A stretch of DNA of 7,446 bases, from contig JAGIXO010000087.1 of assembly GCA_026122915.1 (NCBI GenBank), positions 1 through 7,446 of the forward strand, written 5' to 3'. Under the pieces are notes generated by a model that made no database searches, was not told the DNA's origin, and worked only from the letters and a program-made list of their open reading frames with translations. Source of the DNA: Candidatus Electronema nielsenii (lineage in GTDB: Bacteria > Desulfobacterota > Desulfobulbia > Desulfobulbales > Desulfobulbaceae). A program made the translations under genes and the position numbers. The first letter of the stretch is position 1; each line of letters starts with the position of its first letter. This document shows, in pieces, positions 1 through 5,075 of this stretch.

Positions 1-51
1 ATATAGAATAGACTGCTGGTCGCAGCATCAATGTCGTTTTGCGTAGATCCT

Positions 52-57
52 AAAGGA
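52..57 (+). promoter_or_regulatory. Shine-Dalgarno site of prmA
   Basis: AAAGGA lies 5 nt before the ATG at 63 and supports that start. The first 62 bases otherwise hold only a TAGAAT hexamer (4-9) that resembles a -10 box, whose -35 would fall outside the window, so no promoter is called. Confidence 0.7.
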
Positions 58-62
58 AATTC

Positions 63-968
63 ATGACCAAACAACGTTCAACCAACTGGCTTAAAACCAG
101 CCTCAGTTGTCCTGAAACCGCCGTAGAAGCAGTCACTGATTTGATCGGCGTACTCAGTGGTTCCGCAGTAGAGCAGACTCCGGTCAAAGATGGCATGAGT
201 CAAGTGAGCGGCTTCTTCCAGTTCGAGACTCCAGATGAGCAGGAACATCAGCGTCGCCACCTTGAGGTGGAACTGGCCGAACTCTTTGCTGCATATAACC
301 TTCCTACGCCGCAGTTAGTGTGTTCAATCATCGCTGATGAGGATTGGGCTACGTCGTGGCAGCAGTTCTTCACGCCCTTTGCAATTGTGCCTCATCTCAT
401 TATCAAGCCCAGCTGGGAAAACTATATCGTCCAGCCCGGCGAGCAGGTAATTGAAATAGACCCAGGTATGGCTTTTGGTACGGGCCAGCACGCTTCGACT
501 AAGTTAGCCCTCGGCTTAATCCAAAGCTGCTTTCAGGATAGCGCACCGCAAAAAGTTTTGGATGTCGGTACTGGCACGGGTATTCTGGCAATGGCAGCTA
601 CTCTGTTTGGCGCGAAAGAAGTAACTGCCATTGACAATGATCCAGAGGCAGTGACAGTGGCAGTGGAAAATGTTACTCGTAACCAACTTGTCGATAGGAT
701 TGCTATCTCAGCAACTGATCTTACCGAGATCACCGAGAGCTTTGATTTGATCTGTGCCAATATTCTCCATGATGTGCTGGTGGAAATGGCTCCGGCTCTT
801 AGTCAACGGCTGATCGCTCAAGGGAACGTTGTTTTAGCTGGCATTCTACGTGGGGCGCAAGAAGAGAACATTATCCGCGTCTATGGCAAGCTGGGCCTGA
901 GCGTGGAGCAAGTCGCCTATGAAGACGAGTGGGTTGGTCTCTTGCTGACGGCCTCAGCAGAGGCTTGA
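63..968 (+). CDS. prmA: Ribosomal protein L11 methyltransferase
   Basis: Cytoplasmic SAM-dependent enzyme that methylates ribosomal protein L11 on lysine side chains and its N-terminus. The 301-residue length is normal for the family. The N-terminal substrate-recognition domain covers roughly residues 1-95. The family motif DEDW (92-95) lies just before the catalytic domain. DPGMAFGTGQH at 133-143 matches the PrmA hallmark DPGxAFGTGxH. SAM-binding motif I is VLDVGTGTGI (165-174), the acidic motif II is AIDND (189-193), and ANIL (232-235) corresponds to the conserved NIL loop near the substrate. The ATG at 63 is preceded by AAAGGA (52-57) with a 5-nt spacer, which decides the start. It is the first gene of an apparent prmA-galU-priA run. 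No key residue looks missing, and the assignment is firm. Confidence 0.96.
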   Translation: MTKQRSTNWLKTSLSCPETAVEAVTDLIGVLSGSAVEQTPVKDGMSQVSGFFQFETPDEQEHQRRHLEVELAELFAAYNLPTPQLVCSIIADEDWATSWQQFFTPFAIVPHLIIKPSWENYIVQPGEQVIEIDPGMAFGTGQHASTKLALGLIQSCFQDSAPQKVLDVGTGTGILAMAATLFGAKEVTAIDNDPEAVTVAVENVTRNQLVDRIAISATDLTEITESFDLICANILHDVLVEMAPALSQRLIAQGNVVLAGILRGAQEENIIRVYGKLGLSVEQVAYEDEWVGLLLTASAEA

Positions 969-1040
969 CGGCTATTGCCGGATGCAGTAACTTGCTGTTG
1001 GCGTAGGCGAGGTCGTTGTGCCTCTCCTCCAACCTAATAC

Positions 1041-1045
1041 GAGGA
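1041..1045 (+). promoter_or_regulatory. Shine-Dalgarno site of galU
   Basis: GAGGA, 5 nt before the ATG at 1051. The GTG at 1018 has no comparable purine stretch before it, so this site decides the start. It shows galU can be initiated independently of prmA. Confidence 0.7.
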
Positions 1046-1050
1046 ACGCG

Positions 1051-1944
1051 ATGAAAAGAATACGCAAAGCTGTCATCCCGGTAGCTGGACTTGGCACCCG
1101 TTTTCTGCCTGCTACTAAATCTATTCCCAAAGAGATGCTCACGATTGTGGATCGTCCCACGATTCAGTACATCGTCGAGGAAGTGGTAGCTTCGGGCATC
1201 GAAGAAGTTATTCTGATCACCTCTGATGGGAAGTCCGCAATTGAAAACCATTTCGATTACAACTTTGAATTAGACACCATTCTCAAAGAGAAGAATAAAG
1301 ATGAGCTACGAGAAGAGTTAGCTCGTACCTCTAACCTGATTGAGATTGTTTCTGTCCGACAGAAGAAACCACTGGGCTTGGGTCATGCTATCTGGATGGC
1401 CCGCAATGTAATCGGTGATGAACCCTTTTTAGTATTGCTCGGTGATGATTTAGTACGAAGTGAAAAGCCCTGCTGTCGGCAGATGCTTGACCTGTATGAG
1501 CAAGTGGGAGAATCTATCGTCGCGATTCAGCGCGTGCCGATGGAGCAAACGTGTCAGTATGGCATTGTGGAAGGCGAAGCACTTGACATTGAACGTACCT
1601 TCAAGGTAAGCAGGATGGTAGAAAAGCCAGCTCCAGGGACGAGTGATTCGGACATGGCTATCATTGGTCGCTATCTGCTGATGCCGGAGATATTTGAAAT
1701 ACTCGGTACCACTACACCCGGCCACGGCGGTGAGATTCAGCTCACCGATGCACTGCAAGCTCTGTCGCGGCAACGAGGTATGTACGCGTATGAATTCACA
1801 GGCAGACGGTACGATGCGGGCGACAAGCTCGGTTATCTCAAGGCAATTGTCGATGTAGCCCTGAGCCATCCCACGTTGGGCGGACCGTTTCGGCAGCATT
1901 TGGCCGATATCTGCTCCAGCGGTTGCACACCCCATAAACCTTGA
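1051..1944 (+). CDS. galU: UTP-glucose-1-phosphate uridylyltransferase
   Basis: Makes UDP-glucose from UTP and glucose 1-phosphate, which feeds LPS, capsule, glycogen and other sugar conjugates; cytoplasmic. The product is 297 residues, normal for GalU. The nucleotide-binding signature GLGTRFLPATK (13-23) is followed by SIPKEML (24-30). Other family motifs are QKKPLGLGHA (104-113), the metal-binding LLGDD (129-133), EKP (191-193), GGEIQLTDA (226-234) and RYDAGDK (253-259). The ATG at 1051 was chosen over an in-frame GTG at 1018 because GAGGA (1041-1045) lies 5 nt before it and because bacterial GalU proteins begin with a short basic stretch before KAVIPVAGLGTR. The 3' end overlaps the start of priA. 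RfbA/RmlA-type thymidylyltransferases are the nearest alternative, but the full GalU motif set argues against that. Confidence 0.96.
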   Translation: MKRIRKAVIPVAGLGTRFLPATKSIPKEMLTIVDRPTIQYIVEEVVASGIEEVILITSDGKSAIENHFDYNFELDTILKEKNKDELREELARTSNLIEIVSVRQKKPLGLGHAIWMARNVIGDEPFLVLLGDDLVRSEKPCCRQMLDLYEQVGESIVAIQRVPMEQTCQYGIVEGEALDIERTFKVSRMVEKPAPGTSDSDMAIIGRYLLMPEIFEILGTTTPGHGGEIQLTDALQALSRQRGMYAYEFTGRRYDAGDKLGYLKAIVDVALSHPTLGGPFRQHLADICSSGCTPHKP

Positions 1945-4193
1945 TAGAAAGCAGTAGCCTTCCTTTATACGAAGTTGCGGTTGCTGCGCCAATTCCCGGC
2001 ACGCTCACCTACAGTCAGCCAGAGGGGATTGTTGAGCCTTTACCCGTAGGAAGTAAGGTATTGGCTCCGTTAGGTGGTCGGCTTATCGCTGGCTATGTGC
2101 TGGCGCAGCTGCCGAATCAAGCTGAGTTCACTGGCAAAGTCAAATCGTTATCTGAGTGCCTTGAGTACGAGCCGTTCTTCCCTGCATCACTGATTCCCTT
2201 TTTCCGTTGGGTAGCTGATTATTACCATCACCCCATCGGTGAAGTGATCCGCACCGCTTTGCCTGCCGGATTGTCGTCTGTTTCCGGTAGCGCAGCAATC
2301 AGAGCTAAAACCGAGACTGTCGTCCGCCTTTGCGCTCCGCCGTCTGATCAGTCCGCCACAAAGCTCAAACAATCCGAGCAGAAAACCTTAGATATCTTCT
2401 TCCAGCACTGCGGTGGTAGTCCAGTCATGCCGCGCCGAGAACTGACTCGGCTGTACTCTGGCGCGAGCAAAGCACTGCATGGATTAGCTGAAGCCGGGTT
2501 GATTCGCTTGGAAGAGCGGCAGGTTTTGCGTGATCCATTCGGTGACACGTTACCCTTTTTTGATCGCCCGGAGATATTGACTGAAGAGCAAACAGCGGCT
2601 CTCAGCGCAATCACTGCTGCAATGGATGCAGGACAGTTTCAGCCTTTCTTACTCCACGGTGTGACGGGTTGTGGTAAAACAGAGATTTATCTACGCGCAA
2701 CAGAACACTGCCTTGCCCAAAGAAAAAACGTGCTGGTCTTGGTACCGGAGCTGGCGTTATCCACTCAGATTGAGGCGCATTTTTATTCTCGCTTCGGCGA
2801 TACAATGGCAGTGCTGCACAGTGGGTTATCAGCAGGAGAACGCTTTGATCAGTGGCAGCGCATCATGCGGCACAAGGCAACCATCGCAGTTGGAGCGCGT
2901 TCAGCAGTCTTTGCACCTTTTGCCAATCTCGGTTTGGTGATCGTCGATGAGGAGCATGAGGCAGCCTACAAGCAGGATGATGGGTTGCGCTATAACGGGC
3001 GGGACATGGCCGTGCTTCGGGCGCGTTTTGCCGCTTGTCCGGTATTGCTCGGCTCGGCTACCCCTTCAGTGGGTAGCTTTTATCACGCCGAGCAGGGCAA
3101 ATATCGACTGCTCACTCTGCACAAACGAATTGACGGTCAGAGTCTGCCTTCAGTTGAAATTGTCGATCTGAATAAAGTAAAACGACCTCGCGCTGATTGG
3201 TTCTTTTCTGAGCAACTCCTGAGTGCCTTGCGAGACAACGTAGCCCAAGGTCTGCAAAGCCTGCTCTTTGTCAACCGGCGTGGCTACGCTTCGTTCATGC
3301 TTTGTCGGGATTGTAGCTCGGTAGTCCGCTGTCGGAATTGTAAAGTTTCGCTGACGTTACATCGAGGCAGCGAGCGACTGATCTGCCACCACTGCGGTTA
3401 CTCAGTCCGCCCAGATATCCTCTGCCCGGAATGCGGTTCTGGTTCGTTAGTTGGATTAGGTATCGGTTCGGAACGAATCGAAGCAGAGGTGAAGCGGCTT
3501 TTTCCTCAAGCCAGAGTAGCTCGGTTGGATAGCGATACCGCAGGCAACCGCCGGGCATATATGGCTCTGCTCCAGCAAGTACGTGAGCTGGAAATTGACA
3601 TCTTAGTTGGTACGCAGATGGTGGCTAAAGGGCTTCACTTCCCGCGCATAACTTTGGTCGGTGTGGTTTGGGCAGACAGCGGATTAGGAATGCCTGACTA
3701 TAAGGCAGCAGAGCGCTCCTTTCAATTGCTGGCCCAAGTGACTGGCAGAGCGGGGCGGGGCGAGCATCCAGGCCGAGTGATCATTCAGACCCATCAGTCG
3801 GGGCATTACGTGCTGGAAGCTGCCCGTTGTCACGATTATCAAGCCATGTATGCACAGGAGATCGAATTGCGGGCGCAGCTTGGTTATCCGCCTTTTGGTA
3901 GGCTAATCAATCTTCGGTTTAGTGGGGAAGAGGAACAAGAGGTGGAAGCTGCAGCCAAGGTAGTGGCTGATTTCCTGCGGACAATAGCGGCAAAGCCGGT
4001 GGATATACTTGGCCCAGCACCGTCGCCTTTATCGTTGATTAAAAACCGTTTCCGCTGGCAGGTGTTGCTCAAAAGCGGACAACCAGAGCAGCTGCATCGG
4101 CTCTGTAATCAACTTATAACAGAGAAGAAACAACAAATTTGCCGCAAGAGCGTAAGAATGGGGATCGACGTGGACCCAGAGAACATGATGTGA
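1941..4193 (+). CDS. priA: Primosomal protein N', replication-restart helicase
   Basis: 3'-to-5' superfamily 2 DNA helicase that recognises stalled forks and D-loops and reloads the replisome through the primosome. The product is 750 residues (E. coli PriA is 732). The N-terminal DNA-binding domain fills about residues 1-200. Walker A is GVTGCGKT (240-247), Walker B is DEEH (336-339), and a GSATPS motif follows. The zinc-binding insertion has all eight cysteines at 455, 458, 464, 467, 482, 485, 495 and 498. The late helicase motifs are GTQMVAKG and QVTGRAGRG (599-607). The start is a TTG at 1941 that overlaps the galU stop as TTGA. An in-frame TAA at 1935 and the absence of any other early start codon make it the only candidate. 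No Shine-Dalgarno site precedes it, so translational coupling to galU is inferred. All catalytic residues are present. Confidence 0.96.
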   Translation: MIESSSLPLYEVAVAAPIPGTLTYSQPEGIVEPLPVGSKVLAPLGGRLIAGYVLAQLPNQAEFTGKVKSLSECLEYEPFFPASLIPFFRWVADYYHHPIGEVIRTALPAGLSSVSGSAAIRAKTETVVRLCAPPSDQSATKLKQSEQKTLDIFFQHCGGSPVMPRRELTRLYSGASKALHGLAEAGLIRLEERQVLRDPFGDTLPFFDRPEILTEEQTAALSAITAAMDAGQFQPFLLHGVTGCGKTEIYLRATEHCLAQRKNVLVLVPELALSTQIEAHFYSRFGDTMAVLHSGLSAGERFDQWQRIMRHKATIAVGARSAVFAPFANLGLVIVDEEHEAAYKQDDGLRYNGRDMAVLRARFAACPVLLGSATPSVGSFYHAEQGKYRLLTLHKRIDGQSLPSVEIVDLNKVKRPRADWFFSEQLLSALRDNVAQGLQSLLFVNRRGYASFMLCRDCSSVVRCRNCKVSLTLHRGSERLICHHCGYSVRPDILCPECGSGSLVGLGIGSERIEAEVKRLFPQARVARLDSDTAGNRRAYMALLQQVRELEIDILVGTQMVAKGLHFPRITLVGVVWADSGLGMPDYKAAERSFQLLAQVTGRAGRGEHPGRVIIQTHQSGHYVLEAARCHDYQAMYAQEIELRAQLGYPPFGRLINLRFSGEEEQEVEAAAKVVADFLRTIAAKPVDILGPAPSPLSLIKNRFRWQVLLKSGQPEQLHRLCNQLITEKKQQICRKSVRMGIDVDPENMM

Positions 4194-4241
4194 AAAAGAT
4201 GTCCCGGCAGGAAAAAAAGGAGGAGTAAACCTGCCGAGACA
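4192..4241 (-). terminator. Intrinsic terminator of the minus-strand small gene
   Basis: The stem arms are 4241-4230 and 4211-4200 with an 18-nt loop. In the minus-strand RNA all 12 positions pair, one of them as a U-G wobble. In the plus-strand RNA the same position is a C-A mismatch. The minus-strand stem is followed by TCTTTTTC (4199-4192), while the plus-strand stem is followed by CCCGGGTT with no U-tract. It therefore serves the minus-strand gene, whose stop is 22 nt upstream. The U-tract overlaps the last bases and stop codon of priA. Plus-strand termination of priA here would be weak. Confidence 0.75.
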
Positions 4242-4263
4242 CCCGGGTTGAGCGTAATGAAAG

Positions 4264-4554
4264 TCAGGAACCTTGTGAAGAACCTGCAAGAATTCCTTTT
4301 CGATACGGGATACCATGCTGGCGGAGCAGGCTCCCGTATTCGCCACAGAGCTGATTCCAGTCTTTCTTCAGCCCACAACTGCCCATGAATTCCATAACAA
4401 TGGAAGGCAGCTGAAGCAGTAAACCAGTTTCCCGCGCTTTGAGGATCATCTGCTGACGCAGACTGAACAACTCTCCGGCTATTTTAGCACTCAAGGTGGT
4501 GCTGCTACCAACTTCCCCGATCAGGCGCAGTCCGCAGCCTGCCTTGACACCAAA
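4264..4554 (-). pseudogene. C-terminal part (-1 frame) of the exported small protein
   Basis: This is an open stretch of 96 codons that continues the gene starting at 4748 but lies one base back in frame. It has no credible start of its own. The first in-frame initiation-type codon is a TTG at 4494 with no Shine-Dalgarno site, and the open frame runs on upstream of it to the A6 tract at 4555-4560. Read through from AAT at 4554-4556 it begins FGVKAGCGLRL and ends GILAGSSQGS. It has three cysteines (7, 60 and 70 of this part), a hydrophobic helix-like segment around residues 35-58, and a basic C-terminus. The 22-nt gap to a good terminator indicates this really is the gene's 3' end. It is either the second half of a frameshift-expressed protein or the lost half of a broken gene. 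No family was recognised. Confidence 0.55.
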
Positions 4555-4748
4555 TTTTTTAGCGCAGCTTTTCTTGTTTCAAGAACAAGGGCTTCTTTTT
4601 TAGCTGAAGCCTTTTGAGGAAGCAAACACAGTCCGGTTTTTGAGTCGCAGGGCTGTGCCTCCGCAGCGTACAGGCCGGTTGAAGCTATAACGTTGACCGC
4701 GATAGCAGCGACAATGATAACTTTTCCCGTTTTCTGTGCAGTATTCAT
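4521..4748 (-). CDS. Small exported Cys-containing protein, N-terminal part
   Basis: Function unknown; I do not recognise the family. The zero-frame product is 75 residues. Residues 1-9 are polar with two lysines (6 and 9), 10-28 are hydrophobic, and cleavage is plausible after LYAA or AEA (29-31), so it looks like a Sec signal peptide. There is no lipobox cysteine at the right place. The mature region carries C34 and C41 and then a basic, helix-prone Lys/Ala/Glu stretch. The ATG has AGAGG 7 nt upstream (4756-4760) and a good promoter. The frame leaves the apparent real protein at residue 65, and the last ten zero-frame residues (LVSRQAADCA) look like an out-of-frame tail. Joined to the downstream -1 frame it would make a protein of 161 residues with five cysteines (34, 41, 72, 125, 135), consistent with a periplasmic protein. 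It converges with priA and diverges from parE. Confidence 0.6.
   Translation of the reverse strand: MNTAQKTGKVIIVAAIAVNVIASTGLYAAEAQPCDSKTGLCLLPQKASAKKEALVLETRKAALKNLVSRQAADCA
4554..4560 (-). promoter_or_regulatory. A-AAA-AAT slippery heptamer at frame junction
   Basis: On the minus strand the zero-frame codons are CTA AAA AAT, so the heptamer is in the exact X-XXY-YYZ register needed for -1 slippage. After slippage the next codon is TTT and the frame stays open for 96 codons. Twelve nt downstream, 4541-4522 can fold as CAGGC...GCCTG with two more inner G-C pairs. That spacer is a little longer than typical stimulators. A plain loss of one A from an A7 tract would look the same. Confidence 0.4.
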
Positions 4749-4755
4749 ACAAGTG

Positions 4756-4760
4756 CCTCT
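4756..4760 (-). promoter_or_regulatory. Shine-Dalgarno site of the small exported protein
   Basis: AGAGG on the minus strand, 7 nt before the ATG at 4748. It is the best-placed ribosome site for this gene and supports the signal-peptide start. Confidence 0.6.
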
Positions 4761-4803
4761 TACGTTCGCTTAGTCTGAGTAATGCGAAATCTGTGCCAAT
4801 TTT

Positions 4804-4833
4804 ATTATATAATGTACAGCAACCTTATGTCAC
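4804..4833 (-). promoter_or_regulatory. Sigma70-type promoter of the small exported gene
   Basis: On the minus strand the -35 is GTGACA (4833-4828) and the -10 is a perfect TATAAT (4809-4804), with an 18-bp spacer. Transcription would start near 4797, giving a leader of about 49 nt before the ATG at 4748. A/T tracts at 4838-4858 lie directly upstream of the -35 and could act like an UP element. This is prediction from consensus only. Confidence 0.6.
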
Positions 4834-4864
4834 TGGGAAAAATGCTTTTTTTATTTTTCCCCAG
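4833..4864. repeat. A/T-rich inverted repeat next to the -35 box
   Basis: GGGAAAAAT (4835-4843) and ATTTTTCCC (4853-4861) are a perfect 9-bp inverted repeat around a 9-nt T-rich centre. An outer CT/AG pair extends it with one bulged C. Neither strand has a U-tract after the stem, so it is not a convincing terminator. Its position against the -35 of the minus-strand promoter suits an operator or a bent-DNA element; the role is unknown. Confidence 0.5.
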
Positions 4865-4894
4865 CCAGTCTGCGTAGTTGCTTCCTCTTTTCTT

Positions 4895-4942
4895 TGGGTA
4901 GAAATTACCCACGCGGTGGGATAATGTGAGTACAAATTACCC
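4895..4942. repeat. AAATTACCC direct repeats with nested hairpins
   Basis: AAATTACCC occurs at 4902-4910 and 4934-4942, 32 bp apart, about three helical turns. The first copy is part of a 6-bp inverted repeat TGGGTA-GAAAT-TACCCA (4895-4911). Its right arm also overlaps a second, mutually exclusive stem CCCAC-GCG-GTGGG (4908-4920). The cluster lies between the two divergent promoters. It may be a regulator binding site, but no known consensus was matched. Confidence 0.4.
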
Positions 4943-4993
4943 GACCACGGTTCCTCCGTTCAGCCACGCTGTTCTGTCCACTGCTCATACCTT

Positions 4994-5022
4994 TTGACGG
5001 GCCGGGCCGCAGCGGGTACACT
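4994..5022 (+). promoter_or_regulatory. Likely promoter of parE
   Basis: TTGACG (4994-4999; 5 of 6 to consensus), a 17-bp spacer, then TACACT (5017-5022; 4 of 6). Transcription would begin near 5029, leaving a leader of about 47 nt. The spacer is very GC-rich, which could make the promoter supercoiling-sensitive; that is inference. Confidence 0.45.
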
Positions 5023-5075
5023 TGCGCTGCGCTGGTTTTCCTCTCCCATGAACCCCTTGCCCGGCTAAAAAAGAC

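Larger units (their letters stand above)
4749..5075. other. Divergent intergenic region
   Basis: A 327-nt spacer between the minus-strand small gene and parE. It holds one promoter for each side, an A/T-rich palindrome next to the left promoter, the AAATTACCC repeat cluster in the middle, and a GC-rich stretch (about 4999-5035) in front of parE. Open frames crossing it on either strand lack start signals and show no recognisable protein. No tRNA or known riboswitch pattern was seen. Confidence 0.7.

Noticed and set aside
14..27. TGCTG-GTCG-CAGCA hairpin before prmA
   Set aside because: Only 5 bp, no U-tract, and no upstream gene visible to interpret it with.
969..980. CGGC-TATT-GCCG hairpin after prmA
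   Set aside because: Only 4 bp with no U-tract, too weak for a terminator.
965..993. Possible galU promoter TTGACG-17-TAACTT
   Set aside because: The -10 matches consensus at only 3 of 6 positions, and the gene sits naturally in a run behind prmA.
1018..1050. Upstream GTG extension of galU adding 11 residues
   Set aside because: No ribosome site precedes it, while the ATG at 1051 has GAGGA at proper spacing and gives the usual GalU N-terminus.
4216..4225. Strong Shine-Dalgarno-like AAAGGAGGAG in the terminator loop
   Set aside because: No start codon at suitable distance opens a frame; the frame from CTG at 4231 stops within a few codons.
4264..4494. Independent gene starting at TTG 4494 on the minus strand
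   Set aside because: No ribosome site or promoter, and the frame continues upstream of the TTG to the A6 tract, so it is better read as the second half of the frameshifted gene.
4736..4924. Plus-strand open frame of 62 codons in the divergent spacer
   Set aside because: It overlaps the start, leader and promoter of the minus-strand gene, lacks a ribosome site and has no protein-like pattern.
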